From: Glycocaulis alkaliphilus | GTDB lineage: Bacteria > Pseudomonadota > Alphaproteobacteria > Caulobacterales > Maricaulaceae | DNA: 64,000 nt | Assembly: GCF_004000605.1 (NCBI RefSeq) | Contig: NZ_CP018911.1 | Span: forward strand, 1,922,001-1,986,000 | Direction of reading: 5' to 3' | In this document: in pieces, positions 1 to 7,371 of the stretch | How positions within the stretch are numbered: the first letter of the stretch is position 1 | Layout: each line of letters begins with the position of its first letter | Notes under the pieces: model-generated | What the model saw: the letters and a program-made list of their open reading frames with translations, nothing else | Database searches by the model: none | Told to the model about the DNA's origin: nothing | Made by a program: the position numbers and the translations under genes

Positions 1-13
1 CTGCAGGTACACA

Positions 14-1513
14 CTACTCTTTTTTGGCTGCTGCTTTCTTGGCAGGTGCCTTCTTCGCAGCGGGCTTGTCGCCATCAGCCTTCTTGGCCGGAGCCTTTTT
101 GGCTGCAGGCTTGTCGTCCGCCTTGGCCGCAGACTTCTTCGCCGCAGGCTTTTTGGCAGGTTTTTTGGCCGGGGCCTCGTCCTCATCAGCAAAGAGCGTG
201 TCGCGATCGACGCTGACTTCCTTCACCTCTGCCAGCTCGATAATATAATCGACGACCTTCTCTTCATAGATCGGGGCGCGCAGTGCCTGGACGGCGCCCG
301 GATTGTTCTGGAAGTACTCGACGACCTGACGCTCCTGGCCAGGATACTTCATCGCTTCCTGGTTGACGGCGCGGGCCAGCTCTTCCTGCGTCACGTCGAC
401 CTTGGCGTTGCGGCCGATCTCGGCCAGCACCAGACCCAGGCGCACACGGCGCTCTGCAATGGCCCGGTAATCGGACTTGAGCTCGTCGTCGGACTTGTCC
501 TTGTCCTCGTCTTCCAGCTCGCCAGCTTCCTTGGCCGCCAGAACTTCACGCCAGATATTCTCGAACTCGGCTTCGACCATGCGGCCCGGCAGATCAATAT
601 CGCCGTGCGCTTCGTCCAGCTGGTCGAGAAGCTGACGCTTCATTTTCATGCGCGAAGCCTGATTGTGCTCCTGCTCGAAGCGCTTGGTCAGCGCATCTTT
701 CAGGGCCTCAAGATCAGACAGGCCGAGGCGCTCGGCCAGGCTGTCATCGATCTTGCTGTCCTGAGGCGCCTGAACCGACTTAACCTTGGTCTCGAACACG
801 GCATCCTTGCCCGCGAGATGTTCCGCGCCGTAATCCTTCGGGAAAGTGACCTTGATTTCCACATCATCACCGGCCTTGGCACCGACGAGCTGGTCTTCAA
901 AGCCGGGGATGAACGCGCCATCACCCAGCGCCACGCGCGAATCGGTTGCCGAGCCGCCCGGGAAAACCTCGCCGTCAATCTTGCCGACGAAATCGATCAC
1001 CACGACATCGCCGGTCGCTGCCTTGGCGGTTTTCGGCTTGTCTTCGTATGACCGGCTATCCTTGGCGAGGCGCTCCAGCGCTTCATTGACCTGGTCGTCG
1101 CCGACCTTGGCCACCGGACGCTCCAGCTTGAGCTTTTTCGGATCGGTGGTCTCGAACTCCGGCATCACTTCGACATTGATCTCGAAGGTGAAGTCCTTGC
1201 CGTTCTTCAGAACGTCATCCGCGTCCGATTTCACTTCCACGTTCGGCTGGCTAGCCGGGCGCAGCTTGCGCTCGTCCAGCGTGGACTGGGTAGCCTCAGG
1301 CACGATCTCCTGAAGAATATCGCTCATGATCGAAGCGCCAAACATCTTGCGGATGTGGGCAGCAGGCACCTTGCCGGGGCGGAAGCCCTTCAGGCGCACT
1401 TGCGGGCGGATTTCCTCGATCTTGGCAGAGAGGCGCGATTGCAGGTCAGACGCAGGCACAACCACTTCAAACGTGCGCGAGAGACCTTCGGCGGATTTTT
1501 CCAGGACGTTCAT
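14..1513 (-). CDS. tig: Trigger factor with Lys/Ala-rich C-terminal tail
   Basis: Ribosome-associated peptidyl-prolyl isomerase and chaperone that binds nascent chains at the exit tunnel. The N-terminal ribosome-binding domain carries the signature region around GFRPGKVP (about residues 43-50). A central FKBP-type PPIase domain (about 165-250, VVIDFVGKIDGEVFPGG) and the helical C-terminal chaperone domain follow. The protein is 499 residues against about 430-450 usually. The excess is a tail of roughly 55 residues built of AKKPAAKK/KAPAKKA-like units, resembling histone H1 or AlgP tails. An acidic patch (DEDEA) precedes the tail. The ATG start at the right edge gives the expected N-terminus. 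The family call is secure; any role for the tail is inference. Confidence 0.97.
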   Translation of the reverse strand: MNVLEKSAEGLSRTFEVVVPASDLQSRLSAKIEEIRPQVRLKGFRPGKVPAAHIRKMFGASIMSDILQEIVPEATQSTLDERKLRPASQPNVEVKSDADDVLKNGKDFTFEINVEVMPEFETTDPKKLKLERPVAKVGDDQVNEALERLAKDSRSYEDKPKTAKAATGDVVVIDFVGKIDGEVFPGGSATDSRVALGDGAFIPGFEDQLVGAKAGDDVEIKVTFPKDYGAEHLAGKDAVFETKVKSVQAPQDSKIDDSLAERLGLSDLEALKDALTKRFEQEHNQASRMKMKRQLLDQLDEAHGDIDLPGRMVEAEFENIWREVLAAKEAGELEDEDKDKSDDELKSDYRAIAERRVRLGLVLAEIGRNAKVDVTQEELARAVNQEAMKYPGQERQVVEYFQNNPGAVQALRAPIYEEKVVDYIIELAEVKEVSVDRDTLFADEDEAPAKKPAKKPAAKKSAAKADDKPAAKKAPAKKADGDKPAAKKAPAKKAAAKKE

Positions 1514-1952
1514 GCGTATTCAGGCCTTGTCTTGACGGGGCCGATAGGGGCCATGCCGGGGATAGTACGGCGCGGCCAGCGCGCGCGACGACGCCCTCGG
1601 CCCCATACCGAAACGAGCGCGGGTTATGTCACGCGCCGCAAGAGCGCGCAACGGTCCCTGCATGCGAATTTCCACATGGGGGTTGTGGCACCTTTGTACA
1701 GCGCCGGACCGCTCCATGCTGTCATCACCCGCTTCATGCGGGTCAGCCATCTTTGCTGATGCTCCGCACATCCGTGCGTCGCTCCTCGCATAGGCTCGGG
1801 CGCGCGGCCTGTCCTCGACTTGATCGGGGATCGCGCTTGCGGCGCTGCGCGCCGGGGTGACAGTCCGGCCCCGTCAGGGGCCGCAAGGCCGACCGGCCGC
1901 CCGCGACTTTTCGCGGAACCGACCCCGCGGATGCGGGGGAGGACAGGAGAAG
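1514..1952. other. Intergenic region with three tandem small hairpins
   Basis: No credible gene lies between the trigger factor start and tRNA-Leu. The half next to the tRNA holds three perfect short hairpins in a row: CGGCCCC/GGGGCCG at 1866-1883, CCGCGA/TCGCGG at 1901-1916 and CCCCGC/GCGGGG at 1923-1938. They lie just downstream of the minus-strand tRNA and could end or process its transcript, although none has a U-tract. The half next to tig must hold the tig promoter; no clear consensus was seen. Confidence 0.5.
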
Positions 1953-2037
1953 TGGTGCGGGTGAGAGGACTCGAACCTCCACGGATTGCTCCACTGGAAC
2001 CTAAATCCAGCGCGTCTACCAGTTCCGCCACACCCGC
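1953..2037 (-). tRNA. tRNA-Leu (anticodon UAG)
   Basis: On the minus strand a full cloverleaf can be drawn. The acceptor arms GCGGGTG and CACCCGC pair over 7 bp. The anticodon stem CTGGA/TCCAG encloses a loop with TAG. There is a class II long variable arm, a T-arm with GTTCGAGTC, discriminator A, and a genome-encoded CCA (1953-1955). The length of 85 nt with CCA fits leucine class II tRNAs. Confidence 0.97.
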
Positions 2038-2159
2038 ATTGGCCGCTTTCTATGACGTGACGCGATGATTGACCAGAGGCGTCTTCCGCGCCGCCGCGCG
2101 CCCCCCCTCCGGGGCAGATTCATCCTTGCCATCACCGTCATAACGGGAAGGATCGGCTA

Positions 2160-2366
2160 ATGGGCTATTCAATGAAGTCACGCGACATCATCAAACGTCT
2201 TGAGCGCGATGGCTGGCGGCTGGCGCGGGTGACAGGCGACCACCACACCTTCGTGAAGGAGGGCGTGGACACTCTCGTCACTATTCCTCACCCCAAGCGC
2301 GACCTGCCGATCGGCACACTGAGGGCCATTTTCAGGCAAGCGGGCTGGAGCTGGCCGCCGCGTTGA
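2160..2366 (+). CDS. hicA: HicA-family mRNA interferase toxin
   Basis: Small toxin (68 residues) of the HicA/YcfA family, a double-stranded-RNA-binding-fold ribonuclease that cleaves mRNA when free of HicB. Visible hallmarks are the N-terminal SRDIIKRLERDGW helix, the catalytic histidine in TGDHHTF, and the VTIPHPKRDLPIGTLR and IFRQAG segments that define the family. The ATG at 2160 has GGGAAGGA 7 nt upstream; an internal ATG at 2172 is an alternative start. It lies 52 bp upstream of the antitoxin on the same strand, the normal hicA-hicB order. Confidence 0.9.
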   Translation: MGYSMKSRDIIKRLERDGWRLARVTGDHHTFVKEGVDTLVTIPHPKRDLPIGTLRAIFRQAGWSWPPR

Positions 2367-2418
2367 CCAGATGGCCGGCGATTGTGTATAAGTTGTGTAC
2401 TGCTTCGGAGTCACAACG

Positions 2419-2832
2419 ATGCTTGCCCCTTTCATCGCCATAGTTCACCGCGACGGGGAGGACGTGTTCGGCGCGTTCTTTCCTGATGTACCGGGGTGCT
2501 ATGCCAGCGGCGCCACGCTGGACGCGCTTCTTCACTATGCCGCGCATGCCTTGCGCGCCCATCTCGATGCACTGGCCGATTTCAACCGCCCGGTTCCGAC
2601 GGCGCGTTCCCTGCAGGCCGTGATGGAGGATCCTTCGCTGGCCGAAGACCGGGCCGATGCCTTCGTGGTCGTGCCCGTTACACCGCTGGCGCGGGCAGGA
2701 AAGCCCAAACGCATCAATATCAATGTCGACGAGTTTGCGCTTGAGCGTATCGACCGGGCCGCCCGCAAGGCGGGTGTCTCCCGCTCACGCTTCCTTGTGG
2801 AAAGCGCCTTGCAGGCCGGTTCGGAGCGCTGA
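2419..2832 (+). CDS. hicB: HicB-family antitoxin
   Basis: Antitoxin partner of the upstream HicA, 137 residues from the ATG at 2419. The N-terminal half (about 1-60) has the degenerate RNase H-like HicB fold with the hallmark FFPDVPGCYASGATLDAL. The C-terminal part, KRININVDEFALERIDRAA followed by AGVSRSRFL, reads as a ribbon-helix-helix DNA-binding domain used for autorepression. An in-frame GTG at 2395 would add eight residues, but the ATG has CGGAG at suitable spacing and fits family N-termini. Confidence 0.88.
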   Translation: MLAPFIAIVHRDGEDVFGAFFPDVPGCYASGATLDALLHYAAHALRAHLDALADFNRPVPTARSLQAVMEDPSLAEDRADAFVVVPVTPLARAGKPKRININVDEFALERIDRAARKAGVSRSRFLVESALQAGSER

Positions 2833-2838
2833 AGTCCC

Positions 2839-3447
2839 TTGAGCGCTGACCCGTCCCCCAACCCGCCCCTCGACTGGGATGCGCGCTTCCGCGCCGATGA
2901 TACGCCGTGGGAGAGAAAGCGCCTGCACCCGGCCTTTACCCACTGGCAGGCGCTGGGCCTGCTTGAGGCCGGCAAATCCATCTATGTGCCGGGCTGCGGG
3001 CGCGGCGAGGAGCCGCTGGCGCTGGCGAAGGCGGGCCTCAACGTCACCGCCATAGACCTCTCCCGCACCGCGATTGACTGGCAGAAGGCACGCTTTGCGC
3101 AAAGCGGGCTGACGGCGCATCTGGAAGCGGGAGACGCCCTCGCCTACCGGCCCGAAACGCCGTTCGATCTTTACTGGGAGCAGACCTTCCTCTGCGCCAT
3201 TCCGCCGAAACTGCGCGAAACTTACGAGGCGGGCGCCTACGCGCAGATTCGCCCCGGCGGGGTGCTGCTCGCGCTCTTCATGCAGAAAGAGGAGATGGGT
3301 GGCCCGCCCTATGGCTGCGGATTGCCCGCCATGCGCGCCCTTTTCCCGGATACGCGCTGGCAATGGCCGGATGGCGAGCCAACGGCCTTCCCGCATCCGG
3401 GGTTGAATGCCAAGGAAGAGCTCGCGGTGCCGCTGGTGCGGCGGTAG
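2839..3447 (+). CDS. TPMT-family SAM-dependent methyltransferase
   Basis: Cytosolic class I methyltransferase of about 202 residues. It begins with the TPMT-like segment LDWDARFRADDTPWERKR, followed by SAM motif I VPGCGRGEEPLALAKAG and the acidic motif II in VTAIDLSRTAI. FDLYWEQTFLCAIPP follows, as in thiopurine S-methyltransferase relatives, and a C-terminal LFMQKEEMGGPPYG segment. The natural substrate cannot be told; relatives act on thiol, selenium or tellurium compounds. The only start that keeps the full N-terminus is a TTG six bases after hicB. The closeness suggests co-transcription but not a shared function. Confidence 0.75.
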   Translation: MSADPSPNPPLDWDARFRADDTPWERKRLHPAFTHWQALGLLEAGKSIYVPGCGRGEEPLALAKAGLNVTAIDLSRTAIDWQKARFAQSGLTAHLEAGDALAYRPETPFDLYWEQTFLCAIPPKLRETYEAGAYAQIRPGGVLLALFMQKEEMGGPPYGCGLPAMRALFPDTRWQWPDGEPTAFPHPGLNAKEELAVPLVRR

Positions 3448-3689
3448 CCCGGTCAGTCAGAGACATTGACCAAACCACTAATCCGCACCACCTTGGTGTT
3501 ATGAAAACCGGCTGCCCACATACTGCACACTGCTTCTTTGCAGGTACGCTTCTCGCAAGCTAGCCGCCCGGGCTGGAACGCCTGAGGGCGTGTCTGGTTC
3601 GGGGTATTTCATTTCTCAGCACCTTCATTCTGGCACCGGCCTGTCCGGTCATACCTGTCCGCAATGCGCCGGGCCTTGGAAAATCAGTC

Positions 3690-4073
3690 ATGCAAACTCT
3701 CACACAACCGGCCATCTATCTGGATGAAGACACCGCCGACACCCTGTACGACATCGCCAGCGCTGCCCCGGAGGGTAGCCGTGCGACTGCCGAACGCCTG
3801 CTTGGCGAGCTGGAACGCGCGATAGTCGTTCCGTCCCGCGACTTGCCAGACAATGTCGTCCGGCTGGGGGTGAATATCGCTTACAGGGATACCGATACCG
3901 GGCGGGTGCGTACGGGTTCAATCGTGCTGCCTCAGGAAGCGGACATCAGCGCCGGACGCATCTCTGTGCTGTCGCCGGCTGGCGCGGGTCTGATCGGCCT
4001 TGAAGAAGGCAGCGCCATCAGTTGGCAAATCGGCGACCGGGAGACCTCCCTTCTGGTCCTGCAGGTCGGGTAA
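3690..4073 (+). CDS. rnk: Rnk/GreA-GreB C-terminal-domain protein
   Basis: A 127-residue protein with a short helical N-terminus (about 1-45) and a C-terminal FKBP-like domain of the GreA/GreB/Rnk superfamily. The diagnostic region is VRLGVNIAYRDTDTG, then the EADISAGRISVLSPAGAGLIGLEEG stretch, then ISWQIG. Rnk proteins bind RNA polymerase near the secondary channel without the cleavage-stimulating coiled coil of GreA and were first described as regulators of nucleoside diphosphate kinase. The N-terminal helix pair here is too short for GreA. It stands alone, convergent with tdh. Confidence 0.8.
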   Translation: MQTLTQPAIYLDEDTADTLYDIASAAPEGSRATAERLLGELERAIVVPSRDLPDNVVRLGVNIAYRDTDTGRVRTGSIVLPQEADISAGRISVLSPAGAGLIGLEEGSAISWQIGDRETSLLVLQVG

Positions 4074-4136
4074 GCGGCCGCCGCGGCGCCAGCTATTCAA
4101 CAGGCCCGTCGAGCGGGAGACGGTGGTGTGCCCCCA

Positions 4137-5174
4137 CTAGGCCGCATCCCGCCAGTCGAGGATGACCTTGCCAGACTTGCCAGAGCGCATCGCGTCAAAG
4201 CCGGTCTGGAACTCCTTCGCTGGCAGGCGGTGGGTGATCAGCTTCGACACATCAAGGCCCGATTGCAGCATCGCAAGCATCTTGTGCCAGGTCTCGAACA
4301 TCTCGCGTCCATAAATGCCCTTGAAATTGATAGCGCGCATGATGAGCGAACCCATGTCGAGGTTGAACGGCTTTGCCGGCAAGCCCAGCATGGCGATATT
4401 GCCGCCCATCACCATGTGATCGACCATCTGCTTGAAGGCGGGCTCCGCCCCGCTCATCTCCAGGCCCACATCAAAGCCTTCGGTCATTTTCAGCTCCGCC
4501 ATCACATCGCGAAGCTCTTCTTTCATCGTGTTGACCGGGCGCACGCTCGGCACCACGCGGGTCGCCAGCTCCAGCCGGTCCGGATTGATGTCGGTCAGCA
4601 CGATATGACGCGCGCCGCAATGACGCGCGACGGCCGCGGCCATGATGCCGATAGGGCCAGCGCCGGTGATCAGCACGTCCTCGCCCACCAGATCAAAGGC
4701 CGTCGCGGTGTGGACCGCGTTGCCCAGCGGATCGAGGAAAGCGGCGATCTCCATCGGCACATTATCGGGCAGCGGGACCACGTTGAAGGCGGGGATACGC
4801 AGATATTCGGCAAACGCGCCCGGCATGTTCACGCCAATGCCGCGCGTTTCAGGGTCGAGGTGGAAGCGCCCGGCGCGTACCGCGCGGCTCTTCTCGCCCA
4901 CCACATGGCCCTCGCCGGAAACGCGCATGCCGGGCTTTACCCGCGTCACCTCACTGCCCACCGCCTCGATGACGCCGCCAAACTCGTGGCCGACCACCAT
5001 GGGCACGGGCACGTTCTTCTGCGCCCAGTCGTCGTAATTATAGATATGGATGTCGGTGCCGCAGATCGCCGTCATGTGGACGCGGATCAGCACATCATCC
5101 GGGCCGATTTCGGGCTTGGCCACATCCTGCATCCAGAGGCCTTCACGCGGCTCAGCCTTCACAAGCGCTTTCAT
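4137..5174 (-). CDS. tdh: L-threonine 3-dehydrogenase
   Basis: Oxidises L-threonine to 2-amino-3-ketobutyrate with NAD, the first step of threonine breakdown to glycine and acetyl-CoA. It is 345 residues, a medium-chain zinc dehydrogenase. Catalytic zinc ligands are visible as Cys38 in [10 protein letters not shown] and the GHE at 62-64. The Rossmann glycines are in [16 protein letters not shown]. The four cysteines that bind the structural zinc in E. coli Tdh are absent: positions 93, 96, 99 and 107 read Gly, Ser, Val and Asp. GGAGGAAA precedes the ATG. It is downstream of kbl, which performs the next step, with one small gene between. Confidence 0.95.
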   Translation of the reverse strand: MKALVKAEPREGLWMQDVAKPEIGPDDVLIRVHMTAICGTDIHIYNYDDWAQKNVPVPMVVGHEFGGVIEAVGSEVTRVKPGMRVSGEGHVVGEKSRAVRAGRFHLDPETRGIGVNMPGAFAEYLRIPAFNVVPLPDNVPMEIAAFLDPLGNAVHTATAFDLVGEDVLITGAGPIGIMAAAVARHCGARHIVLTDINPDRLELATRVVPSVRPVNTMKEELRDVMAELKMTEGFDVGLEMSGAEPAFKQMVDHMVMGGNIAMLGLPAKPFNLDMGSLIMRAINFKGIYGREMFETWHKMLAMLQSGLDVSKLITHRLPAKEFQTGFDAMRSGKSGKVILDWRDAA

Positions 5175-5295
5175 CGGGGTTTCCTCCGGGCAGGTGTTTT
5201 TATCTGCCCGCTATCTAGCGCATTGTGGAGGCCCGGCGAAGGGGATGGGTGCATCTTCAGCGCTGCAACGCATCCGCGTTGCGATGTTAAAGAAT

Positions 5296-5374
5296 GGATC
5301 CCGGGTCAAGCCTGGGAACCCGGTTGAGAAGCTCGGTGACAAATACCGGGGTCCCGGCCCCCGAGCCGGGATCC
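5296..5374. repeat. Palindromic intergenic repeat (REP-like)
   Basis: In the 239-bp gap between tdh and the small membrane-protein gene, GGATCCCGGGTCAAG (from 5296) is mirrored by CCGGGATCC (ending 5374), with further CCCGG/CCGGG pairs between. Sequences of the type atcccgggtcaagcccgggat are common extragenic palindromes in alphaproteobacteria. It may work as a transcript-end or stability hairpin in the kbl-tdh transcript. Copy number cannot be judged from one window. Confidence 0.55.
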
Positions 5375-5413
5375 ACAGTTCACACCCACACGGTGCCACC
5401 AGACCGGAACGGA

Positions 5414-5854
5414 TCAATTCTGCGATCGAGGCGCTTGAAGCCCTCTCGTCGCCTCCAGAATGGGCAGTCCCGCTTCTGTCGGGACGTAAATCACATCCTG
5501 CTGGTTCTCACTGAGTGCCAGGATCCAGAGATAGCGAAGATAGCCCTCCGGACCGCCAAGTCCGTCCGCGATAATGGCGTTAGCTTCCGCCACGCCACGT
5601 GCGCGCTCAACCTCGGCCTGGGCGTTCAGACGCTCGGACTCCAGACGGGCTTCGGCTTCCAGAACAGCAATCCTGCGGTTCTGTTCGGCGCGTACCAGCT
5701 CGGCACGCCCCGCCTGTTCCTGCTGCCAGACCGAGTAGATCGGTACAATCCACATCGCGAGCGCCACCAGAATGACGCCCGAAATAACCAGAACCATAAC
5801 CCCGCCTGCACGCATGCCGCTCTCCCAGACCGATTTTGAAAACATTGGCCGCAT
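5414..5854 (-). CDS. Small membrane protein with stomatin/prohibitin-like tail
   Basis: 146 residues. One transmembrane helix (about 17-37, GVMVLVISGVILVALAMWIV) is followed by a charged coiled coil rich in Glu/Arg/Ala (about 45-90). The C-terminus contains GLGGPEGYLRYLWILAL and VIYVPTEAGLPILEA. That C-terminal block matches what follows the SPFH domain in stomatin/prohibitin/HflK-type proteins, but the SPFH domain itself is missing. It is probably an inner-membrane oligomer with the coiled coil outside the membrane; the function is unknown. It lies in the same direction between kbl and tdh, 73 bp after kbl, so co-transcription is likely. GAGGG precedes the first ATG. Confidence 0.72.
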   Translation of the reverse strand: MRPMFSKSVWESGMRAGGVMVLVISGVILVALAMWIVPIYSVWQQEQAGRAELVRAEQNRRIAVLEAEARLESERLNAQAEVERARGVAEANAIIADGLGGPEGYLRYLWILALSENQQDVIYVPTEAGLPILEATRGLQAPRSQN

Positions 5855-5926
5855 CAGGCCCTCGCGAAACCACTCACGTGTCTGGCGAGAGACTTACATG
5901 CTTTTCTGGCGAAGTTAACGTGCAGA

Positions 5927-7129
5927 TCAGACAACCCCCAGCTTCTTGCCCACCTTGGTGAAGGCCTCCACCGCGCGATCGATCTGCTCAGGCGTGTGGG
6001 CGGCGCTCATCTGCGTGCGGATGCGGGCCTTGCCCTTGGGGACCACCGGATAGAAGAAGCCGATCACGTAGACGCCTTCATCCATCAGCGCGGAGGCCAT
6101 GTCCTGTGAAAGCTTGGCGTCGCCCAGCATCACCGGGATGATCGGGTGCTCGCCGGGCAGAAGCTCGAAGCCGGCCTCGCTCATGCCCGCGCGGAAGCGC
6201 TTCGCATTGCTGAAAAGCTGCGCGCGCAAGTCATCGCCGTGCGCGACCATGTCCAGCGCCTTCAGGCTAGCGCCCGCAATCGCCGGAGCCAGCGAGTTGG
6301 AGAAAAGATAGGGCCGCGAGCGCTGGCGCAGAATGTCGATCACGGGTCGGCTGGCGCAGGTGAACCCGCCCATCGCCCCGCCGAGCGCCTTGCCGAGCGT
6401 GCCGGTGACGATATCGACCCGGCCCAGCACGCCGCAATGCTCCACACTGCCCCTGCCCTTAGCGCCCATGAATCCATGGGCGTGGCAGTCATCGACCATG
6501 GTGATGGCGTCATATCTGTCGGCCAGATCGCAGATCTCTTTCAGCTTCGCGATATAGCCATCCATGGAGAACACGCCGTCCGTGGCGATGAGGATGTGGC
6601 GGGCACCTGCCGCGCGCGCTTCTTTCAGTTTCGCCTCCAGATCATCCATGTCCGAATTGGCGTAGCGATAGCGCTTCGCCTTGCACAGGCGGATGCCATC
6701 AATGATGGAGGCGTGGTTGAGCGCATCGGAGATGATGGCGTCATTCTCGTCCAGCAGCGGCTCGAAAAGCCCGCCATTGGCGTCAAACGCCGCCGCATAG
6801 AGGATCGCGTCCTCGTGGCCGGTGAAGGCGGCCAGCGCTTTTTCCAGCTCGCGGTGAACGCTTTGCGTGCCACAGATGAAGCGTACCGAGGCGACGCCAT
6901 AGCCATAGCGGTCGAGCGCGTCTTTCGCAGCGCTGATCAGCTCAGGCCGGTTGGCAAGGCCCAGATAATTATTGGCGCAGAAATTGATGACATGGCTCTC
7001 AGAGCCATTCTTCGCGACATCGATCTCGGAGAATTGCTGCGAAGTGATGACCCGCTCGCGCTTGTAGAGCCCCTCGGCCTCGATCTCCTGCAAGGTGCTG
7101 GCAAGGTGGGCGTAAAAGCTGTTGGCCAT
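5927..7129 (-). CDS. kbl: Glycine C-acetyltransferase (2-amino-3-ketobutyrate CoA ligase)
   Basis: PLP enzyme that splits 2-amino-3-ketobutyrate with CoA into glycine and acetyl-CoA, using the product of Tdh. The alpha-oxoamine synthase fold is clear: [11 protein letters not shown], the [14 protein letters not shown] segment, [12 protein letters not shown] and the PLP lysine in [13 protein letters not shown]. The chosen start is the ATG at 7129, giving 400 residues that begin MANSFYAHL, in line with E. coli Kbl (398). An upstream in-frame ATG would add 21 unrelated residues. It is first in a kbl / small membrane protein / tdh run. Confidence 0.96.
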   Translation of the reverse strand: MANSFYAHLASTLQEIEAEGLYKRERVITSQQFSEIDVAKNGSESHVINFCANNYLGLANRPELISAAKDALDRYGYGVASVRFICGTQSVHRELEKALAAFTGHEDAILYAAAFDANGGLFEPLLDENDAIISDALNHASIIDGIRLCKAKRYRYANSDMDDLEAKLKEARAAGARHILIATDGVFSMDGYIAKLKEICDLADRYDAITMVDDCHAHGFMGAKGRGSVEHCGVLGRVDIVTGTLGKALGGAMGGFTCASRPVIDILRQRSRPYLFSNSLAPAIAGASLKALDMVAHGDDLRAQLFSNAKRFRAGMSEAGFELLPGEHPIIPVMLGDAKLSQDMASALMDEGVYVIGFFYPVVPKGKARIRTQMSAAHTPEQIDRAVEAFTKVGKKLGVV

Positions 7130-7205
7130 GGCGGGTGTCTCCGGTGTTTGCGTGCTCGCAACCGGGATAGGCCAAGCGGCTTTGCAGGGCAATGCACCGG
7201 GCCTC

Positions 7206-7249
7206 CCTCGTGCTTCGAGACGCAGCTAGCGCTGCTCCTCAGCATGAGG
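7206..7249. repeat. Extragenic palindromic repeat, copy 1
   Basis: A 44-bp imperfect palindrome beginning CCTCGTGCTTCGAGACGC and ending CTCCTCAGCATGAGG. It is the inverted counterpart of the element at 7268-7310. This type of unit, CCTCATnCTGAGGAG...GTCTCGAAGnAnGAGG, is a familiar dispersed intergenic repeat of Caulobacterales-like genomes. It lies between the end of clpA and the start of kbl. Confidence 0.7.
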
Positions 7250-7267
7250 GAGCCAGATGGTTTTTGC

Positions 7268-7310
7268 CCTCATCCTGAGGAGCCACGCAGTGGCGTCTCG
7301 AAGGACGAGG
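7268..7310. repeat. Extragenic palindromic repeat, copy 2
   Basis: A 43-bp unit starting CCTCATCCTGAGGAG and ending GTCTCGAAGGACGAGG, facing the copy at 7206-7249 with an 18-bp spacer. The inverted pair can fold into one long hairpin or two short ones. Either could insulate clpA from kbl, since both genes read leftward. Confidence 0.7.
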
Positions 7311-7371
7311 GCAAAGTCTGCCCTGGGTCCCGGCTCTCCCTGCGGTCGGCCGGGAGTTCAGGCAGTGGGGC

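Noticed and set aside
1624-2031. Minus-strand open frame beginning MAELVDALDLGSSG
   Set aside because: This is the known spurious translation of a tRNA-Leu gene; the frame starts inside the tRNA at 1953-2037.
4128-5327. 399-codon plus-strand open frame
   Set aside because: Lies fully opposite tdh, which has clear family motifs; long antisense frames are expected at this GC content.
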